From: Pleurostoma richardsiae
Lineage: Eukaryota; Ascomycota; Sordariomycetes; Calosphaeriales; Pleurostomataceae
Assembly: GCA_030052745.1 (NCBI GenBank)
Contig: JANBVO010000024.1
Span: 186,001 to 250,000 of the forward strand
Length of the DNA: 64,000 bases
Reading direction: 5' to 3'
How positions within the stretch are numbered: the first letter of the stretch is position 1; each line of letters opens with the position of its first letter. Shown here piece by piece: positions 36,646 to 47,646 of the stretch. The notes beneath the pieces were generated by a model. It did not search any database. It saw only the letters and a program-made list of their open reading frames with translations, and was not told the origin of the DNA. Made by a program: the position numbers and the translations under genes.

Positions 36646-37566
36646 GGCGCCACTGGCTAATCTTGCCCAGATCCGAGAGGAGTGATGACGAGCCTGCGTC
36701 CGGCTCTTGCGCGGCTCCTGGAGATGGTGCAGTGATGACTGGGCTGTCCCTGGAGTGACGCGGCTCTTCCAGCCTTTACCCACACACAGTGCAGTGCGAT
36801 GATGCTCGAGGGCTCTAGCAAGACGCGAAATCTGATGCAACATCAAACACGAGACATTCAACTGTCAAGAAATGAAACATCAATGAGAAGAGGAAAATTG
36901 CCTTTTCTCTCTAAGAGAAAGCGCTCTTTTTATGCACCGTCGCGCTATGTCGGAGGCCTACCGTGAAGGGGAGAAAGTAAACGGAATTGGCTGGCCGCCG
37001 GCATGAGGCCGACCAGCAGAGGCACAGTACCAACCAACAACACTCGACGCTGTGAGAGCCTTGCCCTCATGGGCGACTGGTACAAAGAGACATCCATGTA
37101 CTCGGAGGCAGCCTAAACACTGAACTTGGTGTCGCAGTTGGGTTCTGAAATACACCGTCAGAACAGGCAGTTCACAACACGGGCAATGCGAACATCATCC
37201 GAAGGCAAATAGAGTTGGCAGCTTCATCCGATCTGCTTGGGGGCCGAAAGCTAAACGGCGCCCCGGCCCCGGCTAACACACCGCTAAGCACTCCGGTTGG
37301 AGGCCCTACGAAGAGGGTAACGTAACTTGGCTGGCTCCCCACAACGGCACTAAATCCTAGACTCCAGGTAGACAGATGCCTACCTACAGACTACAGGACC
37401 TGGTGGACACTCGTCATCTTCGGGACGACGTAATCACTTGTCGGGTACGGACCGAGAGGTATCACCACACCAAGAAGCCGTCTAGAACCTCCAGATGGAA
37501 GAGAGGGGAGGACGCGAGTCCCGGGGAGAGGAATTACTAATGATGTGACTCCCGCAGTGCGCAATC
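36646..37566. other. divergent promoter region, dcl2 / RCC1-like gene
   Basis: About 920 bases between diverging start codons. A few TACCTA words occur near 37375-37390. No gene recognised. Confidence 0.55.
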
Positions 37567-38703
37567 ATGGAGTTGTACGGAACAGGCTTCAATGCCTGGA
37601 ACCAGCTCCGTTTCGACTGCGCGGCTCAAGGGCCGGACGAAGAGTCTGACGACATTCACTCCTTCACTTGCGTCCTGCGGGACGAGCTCATTGGGCGTCC
37701 TCGATCCTTCCTGTCTTACACCAGCGGTCAGTCTGCCTAATCCGGACCGGGAAACACATCACCAGTTCTTCGTCGTCGTCACGCCGCTGTCCGATGCCCT
37801 GTAGGGCAAAAGCCATTGATCCATCACTTCTAACAGCTCCTAGTTGAGACGAGCAGTGGCGTAAAGACCGCCGGGGCTGTCCCATCTGACCATGACAGAC
37901 TCGGGAGTCTGAACGCCGTCGTGTACACCGACTTTGCAGAGGCAGCCAATGAGTCTGTTGTAGGTGTGTAGAATTCCCCATTCCCACTCCCACAAGCTGG
38001 ACGCTTACGATGATGCAGCCATTACTGACGACGGCATCATCCACCAGTACGCCTCCTTGAAGGACCTGCTCGATGGCAGACAGGGGAAGATGTTTGCGGG
38101 CCTCCCTGCCGTGAAGCAGGTGATCGCCTACGATACAGGATTCGCCGCGCTCTCGACCACCGGCCAGGTCTGGACGTGGGGAGATGAGCGGTACGGGGCT
38201 TGTCTGGGTCGTGATCTCGCGGATAGGTGAGCAGCCAGAGCGCGCACCAACAGATGTGCTGTCCCTGACCAAAGCGCAGTGCTGCAGACGAGCCGGGCCT
38301 GGTCTCGGCGCTGGAGGACTTGCCCACGGGCCCTATAACCAAGATAGCCGCGGGGGGGTATGCGCTCGCGGCCTTGACTGAGGGGAATGACTTGTACGCC
38401 TGGGGCGGTCATGCAGCCCGGCGATCTATCGTGCAAGATCTGACGGGGGATCCGACGCCTATCATTGTTGAGGAAGACGATATCGTGGACTTCGATGTTG
38501 GAGAGTCCCATATGATCGCACTCACCGTCAGTGGAGACGTGTTCGTCATCGGGGAGAACGGAAATGGCCAGCTTGGGCTGGATTGCAAGACGGCGGACTC
38601 ATGGATGAAAGTAGACCTAGACATAAGCAGCAGGCGCAAGATCGTGGGAGTGGCCGCCGGACTGCGAACTTCGTTCATCCTGATTCAGCAGCAACACAGT
38701 TGA
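37567..38703 (+). CDS. RCC1-repeat (beta-propeller) protein
   Basis: Exons are 37567-37726, 37844-37963, 38019-38226 and 38280-38703, giving 303 residues. RCC1-like blade motifs are visible: MELYGTGFNAWNQLRFD at the start, TGQVWTWGDERYGACLGRD, GNDLYAWGGHA, SGDVFVIGENGNGQLGLD and IVGVAAGLRTSFIL at the end. RCC1 repeats form propellers used in exchange factors, ubiquitin ligases and other scaffolds. This short form has about four blade-like units and no added catalytic domain, so no function can be fixed. Its stop lies 87 bases from the converging proteasome gene, so the two 3' ends may overlap. Confidence 0.82.
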
Positions 38704-38790
38704 CGTTTGAGAGCACTCAAGTCCTTTTCTCGCCCTCTATGCTGTTCTATGGTACAGTTGTAATGACGACAAAATCAGAAGACGCAGCCA

Positions 38791-39926
38791 TTACAGGTTC
38801 GTAAGGTAGTCCTCAATCTCTTGAGGGGTCAGCTTCCTGAACCGGGGTCCCTTTGCGCCCTCGACGCCCTCCACTCCCAGAAGATGGTCCGCAGGTGGGC
38901 CGACAATACCTAGACAACCGATTAGCAACTCGCGTGGCATATCTGGGCAGGAAACACCTCTCACCGATCTCAATCGTCTCGCCGCTCATCTCGCCCTCGA
39001 TGGTCTCCTTCAGCGTCAGGAGAGCGATGTGTACCGCATCCTCAAGCTCCAAGCCCTCCGTGTAGCGCTTCTCCAGGAACGTCTTCGCAGATGTCGCGCT
39101 CTTGCCGATAGCCGTGGCCTTCCAGGGGAAGTAGCTTCCCGACGGATCAACCTGGTACAGCATAGGTCCACCCTTGAGGATCCCTCCCGTCTTACCCGAG
39201 GGCTTCTTCTCGTCACCGGTGTCCATCGCACCCTCCTCTGCCTTCTCCTCCTCCTCCTCGGGCAGGATGCCCTCGTCCCAGCCAGCGATCAGCAGACTGA
39301 CGCCATACGGCCGCACGCCACCGGATTGCGTCGCCTCCTGCATGACCCTGGCGACGTCCTGGACAAGTATCCTCGTGGGCGGGTATTCGTTGTAGATGCG
39401 CTTGTAGCCGGTATGCGAGACCTTCCGCGCTCGGTCGACTAGCACTCTGTAATCGGGGCCCATGCCGGCGTAGACCATTCCGATGTTGGGGGTGATCAGG
39501 CTGATCTTGGACAGCGACGACGGGTCGGTGAGTGGTGAAGATGACTTCTTCTCGGTCGCTAATACGATTCCGTTGGTGGCTGCGGTCATGCTGTTAGTAC
39601 TATGTGATCCCTGGCAACCGTATGAGTCCAACTTGCCCTTGATGCCCAGGGCGGTGACGCCCTGATTTACGGCGTTCAGCGCATATTCTGTTTGATCTGT
39701 CAGCCCAGCCCTCCGAATGCAAGCTAACGGAAGCAGTTCGCATGGCTCAGCTGATCCTCTGCAAGAGCTTGCCGCGACTGAGAAGAGGAGGGAACTGACC
39801 AATCTGCACCAGCTTGCCACTGTAGAAATAGTTAGAGACGGAATCGCAGTCGTGGGCAGCAAGTTGCTCGAGCCAAGCTTACCTGGGGGAGAAGGTAGTG
39901 AGAGAGAAGGAGTATCTGTCGGCCAT
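38791..39926 (-). CDS. pre8: 20S proteasome subunit alpha-2 (PRE8/PSMA2)
   Basis: Structural alpha-ring subunit of the 20S proteasome. Exons are 39883-39926, 39800-39819, 39637-39687, 38965-39579 and 38791-38909, giving 282 residues. The N-terminus [17 protein letters not shown] with [19 protein letters not shown] is the proteasome alpha signature. Conserved core blocks follow, such as [18 protein letters not shown] and [13 protein letters not shown]. An acidic insertion after WDEG ([19 protein letters not shown] and onward, about 30 residues) makes it longer than the usual 250. The third intron begins GC rather than GT and is in frame (listed separately). The C-terminus is EIEDYLTNL. Confidence 0.96.
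39580..39636 (-). other. GC-AG intron, 57 nt, in frame, in the alpha-2 proteasome gene
   Basis: The exon ends ATCAAGG, the intron starts GCAAGT, holds a perfect branch site TACTAACAG, and ends CCGCAG. Removing it restores the family sequence GIK-ATNG with correct phase. Its length is divisible by three and it has no stop, so an unspliced transcript would still encode protein with 19 extra residues. Confidence 0.88.
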
Positions 39927-40668
39927 GGTTCCACTTCTGAAGGTAAATCACTGTAGTATGGAGATCGTGGAAGTTGGGAGGGGAGTCGAGAGGATGTCTG
40001 TGTCGAGGTGATGGGCGAGTTCGAAGGTTGAGGCTGCCAGAGCTTCCGTGTAATGCACCAGCAGCTCCAGCCTCTCCCTCCAGGCACGGTGATTTGCGCG
40101 TCGAGCTCTGGCCAGCTCTTTGGCTCAGCCGGCCTGCAGCACAGACCACATACGGTCACGTGGACAGAAGCATTAGAACCACCCCCCCGTGCGCATACAC
40201 ACCGTAACGTTAATTGCCGAGACCCTGGAAACCCAACTCGAATCGAAGACAATCCTCCCCACCGTTCTCTCCCCTTCCACAAAGCTGTACCTGCAGCTCC
40301 CCAAAGGACAGCTCGGCACTTGGCATGACTCCACGTCAACCAGAGCAGCGCAGTCGCCAGTTCCATTCCGTGATGCTCTCCATATCCCGGCGCATCCGTC
40401 ACAGCGTCAACTTCCAATGAGAGGTAAATCTGCGAGGCACTGCAAGCCTCACTTGGCGAGCACCTGACGAAGGGGCTCAAAAATACAGTGCCGACGTTCT
40501 GAACACTTGGCATCCCCGCCCGCTTTTGACCCCCAAGCTCAGCTTCCGTCTTCCTCTTCTTGTTGACTTTTTGAGACTGGATTTCGTCGCGAGCACCCGT
40601 GACCCTACTACTCATCCTCTCAGTTCAGCACGACTTCCTTTACTAGTTGCAGAGGACAAGTTCGCATT
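39927..40668. other. divergent promoter region, alpha-2 proteasome / RING-CH gene
   Basis: About 740 bases between diverging starts. An open minus-strand frame crosses it without coding character. No separate feature recognised. Confidence 0.55.
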
Positions 40669-41691
40669 ATGGCATCGGTTCCAACCGGGTCCTGGTCGTG
40701 GCCGGATGATAGCTCGATGCCGAATCCGGACCCTCCTACACCAGATGAACCTGGCAGTGCCCAACAGTCCAGCAGCTCCGGCGCAGAGCAGCCACGCCAA
40801 CGTCCTAGGCGACACTATCCTCCTAGAACCTGTCGGATCTGCCTTGATGTCGTTCAACCCACATTTGACCTCGACGAGACCTCGACGTCCTTCTTTGGGA
40901 CGAAACCCCGCGTTCGATACGTGTCGGAAGATATGGGAAGGCTCATGAGCCCCTGCAAGTGTAAGGGGTCACAGAAGTATGTCCATGAAGGCTGTCTGGA
41001 AGCATGGAGACGGAGCGTGCCTCTGTCCGACCGCAACTACTGGAAATGCCCAACGTGCCAGTACCACTACCGTCTCGAGCGCCTGCGGATGGGCCACTTC
41101 CTCTCGAGCAAGTTGACGCGTGCAGCCCTCACCCTCGCGATATTCTTTCTCACGATCTTCGTCCTCGGCTTCATTGCCGATCCTATCATCAACCTCTGGC
41201 TGGACCCACTTGGGACTATCGCAGAAACAGTAGTCGACTTCACGGACGACTTCGAGGATGATTATATTGATGAGCCCGAGGGGCCTAGCACCTGGTTTGA
41301 GCACCTCCTCAAAGGCTTATTTTCTCTGGGGCTCCTGGGATTTGTCAAGGCTTTCTTCGCGATGGGTCCATGGCAGTGGTGGAATTTCAGGACCAGCGGC
41401 CTCCTGGGCGGAACTAGGAGACGTGGAACTGGCCGTGATCGTCTAGAGAGTGTTAGTTGGTTTGTTGTGATGCTGGGTATCATGACTTTTCTGGGGGTAA
41501 GTGGTTGTCCATATCAACGTGACCGGCGATGCTAACGTTGTCTGCAGACTGTATGGAAACTGATCAGCCTCATGAGCTCCCGTGTTCTCGAGAAAGCCAG
41601 CGATAGGGTCGTTGATGTCCAGGGGGATGACGATGACCTGGAGGGAGAAGCAGAAGATGATACGACCGGAGAATCCAAGAAGGATCAATGA
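40669..41691 (+). CDS. RING-CH (MARCH-like) membrane E3 ubiquitin ligase candidate
   Basis: Exons are 40669-41496 and 41548-41691, giving 323 residues. A RING-CH zinc finger spans residues 55-130: CRIC (C55, C58), CKC (C96, C98), H106 and C109, and C127/C130 (WKCPTCQ). The His-in-fourth-position spacing is typical of MARCH ligases. Three hydrophobic segments follow: about 151-176, about 215-235, and about 265-290 crossing the intron. The C-terminal tail is acidic. It is probably an ER or endomembrane E3 that ubiquitinates membrane proteins. It is far too short to be Doa10/Ssm4, so it is a separate fungal RING-CH type. Substrates are unknown. Confidence 0.87.
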
Positions 41692-42929
41692 GCTACGCGC
41701 CTGCTTCAAAGAATGAAAATCGAACATGCTATCCCATCACTTGTGTTCCCGTGCAAAGTTACATGCACACTCTTAAGCTGCCTCGACTTATGCTTCCATA
41801 TCGAGATGGCTAGTCTGTGTGCAGAGATCGAGGCCTGCTACATCCTAGGATCCTGAACGTCTTGTTCATTTCCCCACGGATTGACGCAGAGCTCGTCAAC
41901 CTTCACATACCGGTTGCTCATTCTGAGCCTCCTGGTTTTCCCCTATTCTCCTGACCAAAGGTTCGAGACATGGAGATGTGGCATGGTTAGGTTGATACAG
42001 TCCTTCACCAGACAGACTCAATCTCCAGAGAGTCTGATCGGGCTGATCTGCCCGGTTTTCAAATTGCTAGTCGTCGTTGCGGCAGATCCAGGATCACTGA
42101 TGGTCTCGACCCGTGTAATCAGTCTCATTCAGCAGCTGGCTGCAAACCCAGCTCGACATGGACACGCAGAAGCCGTGTCACCTAAAAGATCGCGAAGGCT
42201 TCAACTAGCCACGTCCTGGAGCCAACAGATAGGCTTCGTCTTAGACCATAATGCAGATGCCTGATATTGTGATACATGAGACTCCCACTACTATCATGAT
42301 TCAACAGTGGAGCATCCATCGCGCCTACAACCACCATCACCATAACCAAGGCCTCCCCACGTATGCCAGCTATAATCAGGATCTCTTGATGCTCGTAGTC
42401 GTTCCCGGCAATGCGTCCGACATAGTTCAAAAGTTCAACATCGAGGCCAGTCAAGAGCAGGGAGCTGTGGCAACTCGCTAAAAGGGGCAGTCTGCTTATC
42501 GGAAACACGCTTATCCTATCGCGGAAATTTCACGATCTGGCGATTGTTCACCACGTGCGGCGGCGCCAATCGCAGCCCCTGCCGCGCTCCTAATAATAAG
42601 TCTACATTCCTAACGTCCTCCCACCCTCAGGACTTACCCGTCAATCCAGAGTTGCTGCAGGCAATGGCCGGGCAGTCATAGAGGCGAGAGGAGCCCCCGA
42701 CGACCGTGACGACACTGACGGATCCCGTGTGCCTCTTGTCAGCTTTGCTCAGTACTTCTGGGCTGCCGCATGTGACGAGATTGAATACGAGGAAACGAGC
42801 AAAAATTCCCCGTTCGCGAAACCTCTCGCTGTCATCTTCCATCCCTCGACCGAAACGGACAACAGGCGGCCTCCCCACGAAAACCTCCTACTCTCGCCTC
42901 CGGCCTGCAGAGGCAGAGCCTCCTCGACA
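41692..42929. other. intergenic region and promoter of the GT34 gene
   Basis: About 1.2 kb. Short open frames have no domains. A CACGTG box (42552-42557) and a CCAAT box (42566-42570) lie about 360-380 bases upstream of the next start codon and are plausible promoter elements. No repeat recognised. Confidence 0.5.
42552..42570 (+). promoter_or_regulatory. CACGTG and CCAAT boxes upstream of the GT34 gene
   Basis: An E-box CACGTG and a CCAAT box sit 8 bases apart, about 360-380 bases before the start codon at 42930. Fungal CCAAT boxes bind the Hap complex and E-boxes bind bHLH factors. Function is inferred from sequence only. Confidence 0.35.
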
Positions 42930-44074
42930 ATGCATTTCGCATACCCTCCCCGGAAGAGCTCGAACCCCCCGCCGTTCCTGCCGCGCTCGTCTCGGAGCTT
43001 ACCATCATCGCTGCGGCGCAGCCGCCTCAAGCTCATTGCTATCGTCGGGCTCGCTTTCGTCGCACTCATCTACCTCCTCTCCCGACCGAGCCGCAGCCAC
43101 GGCGCACCGGCGCAGCACATCCCGTCCGGGAACCCGCCGGCCGTGATCGTCACGGTGATGGACTCAGGCAAGTACGGCGGGTCTTTCACGGAGAAGGTCA
43201 AGGAGAACAGAAAGGCATATGCGGAGAAGCACGGTACGTGAACCACAAGAGGGCTGGGGAGCGTCCTCCATGCACGGCTGTGACGTTCTTCCACTCCCCT
43301 GCCTTGTGTCCACTGATCTCTAACCCCTGAGCTAACGACTCGCACTGCAGGTTACGCGACGTTCATGCCTCACGTGGGCGACTATGACCTCAACGGCTCG
43401 CCCATGTCCTGGACGAAGGTGGTCGCGGTGCGGCACGCCCTCACCAAGTTCCCGGACGCCACGTACGTATGGTACCTGGACCCGGACTCGTACATTATGG
43501 ATGGCGGGTCGACCGTCGAGGGAGACGTCATGCGGCCCACCGTCGTCGAGAAGGCTATGATCCGTGATCACCCCGTTGTGCCACCCGACAGCATCATCAA
43601 GACCTTCTCGCACCTGCGGGGCCAGGACGTCGACTTCCTCGTCACCCAGGACCGCGAGGGCCTGTCGACGGCGAGCTTCGTCGTGCGCAACAGCGAGTGG
43701 TCGCGCTTCTTCCTCGAGACGTGGTTCGACCCCATCTACCGGAGCTACAACTTCCAGAAGGCGGAGACGCATGCCTTGGTGAGCTAGGAATTCCCTTCGA
43801 ACGGGCCTCCGCCTCTTGTCTCACAGAGTAAGCCTTGCTAACTTTTTTTTCGCAGGAACATATCGTCCAGTGGCACCCCACCATCCTGTCCAAGCTGGCC
43901 CTCGTGCCCCAGCGGACCATCAACTCGTACAGCAAGGGCGACCCCGGCGACGAGTACCAGCCGGGTGACCTGACGATCCGGTTCGTCAGCTGCAGCAGGG
44001 ACGACCCGCTTGCCTGCGAGGGGCAGTCGGAGCAGTTCCTGCAGATGTGGCGCTCGTCGTTCCGCAACCTGTGA
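42930..44074 (+). CDS. GT34 glycosyltransferase (Mnn10/Mnn11-type Golgi mannosyltransferase)
   Basis: Type II Golgi enzyme predicted to extend the alpha-1,6-mannan backbone of N-glycans as part of the mannan polymerase complex. Exons are 42930-43233, 43351-43778 and 43856-44074, giving 316 residues. Arg-rich cytosolic tail, one membrane anchor at about 33-51 (LKLIAIVGLAFVALIYLL), short stem, then the catalytic domain. The metal-binding DxD motif is LDPDSYI (D145-P-D147), preceded by MSWTKVVAVRHAL. FVVRNSEWSRFFLETWF and VQWHPTILSKLALVPQR are typical of the GT34 family. GT34 also holds alpha-1,2-galactosyltransferases, so the exact sugar is not certain; length and sequence best fit Mnn11. Confidence 0.88.
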
Positions 44075-44754
44075 CGATTCGGAATACTATGGGGCGAGAG
44101 AAAGCTGGCCCTCGTCACCTAGTCGAGACAGTCGTGGCACCGTGGGGAGAGAGAGGAAGTAGAATTCACGAAACTCAAAGTCATTGATGGCGTTGCGTGC
44201 GGCACACGCGAGGACCCGGTCGTCCCCGTCGGCGTTTTATGCGGATAACATCCTGTGTGTTCCCCCCTTTCCCGGGAGCCAAAGTTCATCACGAAGGGCG
44301 GACAGGAAATGGACAATGTGTGGAAAGTAAAGGCTGGAGGTGGTGCTGTTCGTGCAAGGCGGTATTCTAACGGCATAGCGCCGCATTTCTTCGGTGACCG
44401 GTCGCGCCGCCGTTGATGTTGGGGAGAACCTTTTTGTATTTTTACATAGAATATGGCATCTTTCTAATGCATATGATATCGTGGCATCATCCGTGCTATG
44501 CTTTCCTCCCTGTCCCACCAGAACTACTGTATTTGCCCTGAACTCCCCATGCTATGCGGTTGATTTGCAAGAACGATGTAACAGATGGCGAGGGGTATCA
44601 TCATAAACTGCATAGAGACATAAACCTCATCTGCTCATGGCAACAAGACACCTTTCGTGACACCCTAGAAGAACCCTCCGGGAGTAGTGACAGTCTCGAC
44701 TCGTGAATCTCCCTCATCCGGTGGTCAATGATGCATGCTCTCAAACTCGAGTGT
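44075..44754. other. convergent intergenic region
   Basis: About 680 bases between the GT34 and coiled-coil gene stops. No gene or repeat recognised. Confidence 0.55.
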
Positions 44755-46199
44755 TCATCGTAAGCCCGGGCTGGACATTGTGGTGGTGAACGACTCCCCC
44801 TCGTGCGAGCCGCCGCTCCTCCGCTCAGTCCACTTCCTGTGGAGGCTAGCCCAGTCCGACTTCCAGTTCTGGATGCTCTGGACCAGCTCCGGGTCGGCAT
44901 CGGGCGGCATGTACTCCAGGCTCTGGACCTCTATGGCCTTGAGCTGGAGACGAAGGAACCGGAGCTCGGACTCGCTCTCTTGAACTTCTTCCTCGCTGCA
45001 CAAGCATCAGCAATGCGGGCCTCGAGAGAAAGTCGAGGTAAGAAGAACGATAACGGCGTTTTGCAAGGGGTTTCAGTGCTTACAGTTCCGCGACTCGTCC
45101 TTCCAGCTGGATGATCCGCTGAGCCGCACGTTCTTCTCTCTCGATAAATAGGCCGTGTAGATGCTGCGAGACACATCAGCCAATCTTCTTCCGAAAACAA
45201 GAGCGAGACAGCAAAGAAAAGGGGGGCAAGGATTCTTGCATCTGACTCTTCTCGGCGGTCCTGTAAGGACTTCACCACCTCCGCCATCTCGGCGTACAGC
45301 CTCTCGGCCTCCTCGACGATGCGCTCGGCTACCTCCGAGGAGATCTTGGGCTGCGCGCCAGCCTCCGCTGGGGGCTTCTCCTGGCTGGGTAGCGACGATA
45401 CCTGTGCTGGTGCCGAAAGTTCCTTAGCCACGCCCCCGACGTCGTGAGGCGGCGACGAGTCCTTCTGCTGCTGCTGCTGCTGCTCCGCCATCACCGACGA
45501 CAGCGTGCTGTCCTGGCTGTACAGCTGCGGCACGAACCACGAGGGCGACACGATGCCGAAGGGGTCCAGCTCGTCGGTCAGCTCCGGGGGGCCGCCGAAG
45601 TGCAGAGATCGCGGCCGGGTGAGCCTCCGGGGCCTCCGGGACTCCTGCGGGGGCCGCCCCGCGCCCTTCCGGCCGGCGAGGACCTTCTCCATCTCGTCGA
45701 CCTTGGCGTGCAGGGCGCTGATGCTCTCGTCCTGCAGGGCGCCGCCTGTCAGCCGCTGGACCAGGTCGTTCAGGCGGTCGACAAGGACGTCCCTGCTGTC
45801 CTGAGTGAGACCATCCTCGTCCTCATCGCCGCTGCCGCCGAAGTCCTCGGGCACGGCGTCCTCGTCCGTTCTGCCGTGCTCGCCGGCGGCGTCGTCATCA
45901 CGAGGGTCGCTGTCGCGCGGCGAGAAGGAGCGGGAGGACAGGGGCGAGGACAGCTGGCGGTGCAGGGGCGAGAGGGGGGATATGCCGAGCTGGTACAGAC
46001 TCATTGGCGAGGGCAGGCTGGGGGGTGACATTGGCGAGCGCACATGTTGCGGGCGGGTCTGCTGGTGCTGGGGGGTCTGAGGTCTCGCGGCAGGAGAGAG
46101 AGAAGAAACGGGCGCCTCTGTCGCCTGGGAGTGTTGATCATCACTGACGTCGTCGGAGTCATGTGCCTCAGCGGACGTCGTCTCCGAGTCGACGGGCAT
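44755..46199 (-). CDS. uncharacterised Ser/Pro-rich protein with C-terminal coiled coil
   Basis: Exons are 45240-46199, 45084-45163 and 44755-44995, giving 426 residues. I cannot name the family. The first 130 residues are Ser/Pro/Asp/Glu-rich and probably disordered. A helical stretch at about 130-170 (VLVDRLNDLVQRLTGG) is followed by a Gln run and, from about 285, a heptad-rich coiled coil continuing across both introns: EVAERIVEEAERLYAEMAEV, EERAAQRIIQLEGRVAEL, ELRFLRLQLKAIEVQSLEYM. It ends with a Trp-containing motif SIQNWKSDWASLHRKWTERR. This architecture suits a cytoskeletal or spindle-pole adaptor, but that is a guess. Intron 1 appears to start with GC. Confidence 0.72.
45164..45239 (-). 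other. probable GC-AG intron, 76 nt, in the coiled-coil gene
   Basis: The exon ends GAGTCAGAT, the intron begins GCAAGA, contains GGCTGATG as a branch-like site and ends TCTCGCAG. The joined frame runs EESD-HLHGLFIEREERAA with phase 0 on both sides. Nearby GT dinucleotides give worse donors and would cut into helical coding sequence. Confidence 0.65.
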
Positions 46200-47646
46200 T
46201 GTTGATGTTCATTGGTGGGAGGGCTGGGCAGACGTGAGGCAGGTTATCCCGTAACCTGTGCAGATATGCATATGCGCCTTCTGAGGGTGTGGTACGATTG
46301 CGGTGAGAGACAGCGAGTGACACACGGCGAGGGAAATCAGGATACAGATAGGGCGGTACAGCCGAAGAGTTGGTGCTGAGCTAGTGACGACTAGTACTGT
46401 GCTAACAACGAGCGTAGCACGGCACCACCCACTCAATAGTCCAAAAGCCGTTAAATCGTAAGGTGGACGTGCATAACGTCTGATGCAGGTTCAAGAGCTG
46501 AGAGGCCCGACAGTTTCCGATCGTCCGGCTGCCGAAGCAAAATTGCCAGCTGTTGCTGTCAAGCGCATACTTGATTACCTCACGAAGTTGATGCTTGCCC
46601 GCTTCTCCAACTGTCGGCTGCTCACACCATCTCTGAGCCTTGCATCCTTCTCGCCCGAGGCGTTAGGGATGTTTCAAGAAGCAGGGGAGGAGGACACGCG
46701 AAAGAGGCGAGGCAGAAAAGAAACAATTAATGAATGACATGACCGCAGCGGTGGCCACAGCCGCGTGTCTTGACTTGCATGTGACAGAAAGAGAGGCACT
46801 GCGCGCGCGCGGGTCGGGGAAAGCTTTACTCAAAGCTTGTGCCGAAACCAGCTCGCAAGGCTCTGCAGCTTGGCGGCTTGCTGCCGTCTGAGACCTGACA
46901 CTTGACTGATCAGGGTCCTGTCAGGTTTGAGTAGAGAAAAGACAAAGGACAATCGATCGATCTACGCTGCTGCGACCGCATCTCTGCTCTTTGTATGCGT
47001 GGTTTCGGCTTGTACCTCATGCTGCGTAAGGCGCGGGCACACGGAGCTCTGCCCCTAGCAGAATGTGGGGAAGAAGCCGCGGGCCTGCGGGCGGTGCGGG
47101 CGGTGCGGGCTGCATTCGGCTTTGCTGGGCGAGAACCCCAATGAGGGGCGGCATTTTGCTAGTAGTTCCATTGAACGGGGACTTGAAGAGTCACTCGTCC
47201 AGGTTCCGCCAAGAGCACATGAGCCGTTGCCGTTCCGCGTCTTCGTCCTCTCCAGGTCCTGCTCTCTTCCCCCTTCACACGCCCATCCTGCAGCTCCTGT
47301 CCAACGGCACACGAGACAATGATCCCACGACGCAATTGAAGCTCAAACGGTCTGCCCAAGTCCGTGTTCTGTACAACTAGCTTTTTGTCTCTCCCCGGAG
47401 CTTTTCCCACCCGTCCCACTTGCGTCATTGTTCTACATGCTGCCCTTCTGCTTGCCTCGGTCCCGGTAAAGGACGACACACACAGCCTTCCCATCGAACG
47501 ACAGCCCCTGACGAAGACTCGGCACAGCGCCGGCTACCTCGACGACAATCCGAGACAACCTTCCCGCCCGCTCCTCAATGACCAGACGCAGCTGTTGCAC
47601 AAGGAGATCGTCACAATCTAGCGGCCGTTGTTGTTGAAGTGTCACC
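46200..47646. other. 1.4-kb divergent intergenic region
   Basis: Lies between the coiled-coil gene start and the pyruvate dehydrogenase kinase start. It contains a short (GC)n run at about 46798-46810 and a leader-like region from about 47290. No gene recognised. Confidence 0.5.

Noticed and set aside
38813-40615. 600-codon minus-strand open frame
   Set aside because: It is the alpha-2 proteasome exon 4 extended by chance through introns, upstream exons in the wrong frame and the promoter. Splicing gives a normal alpha-2 protein starting at 39926.
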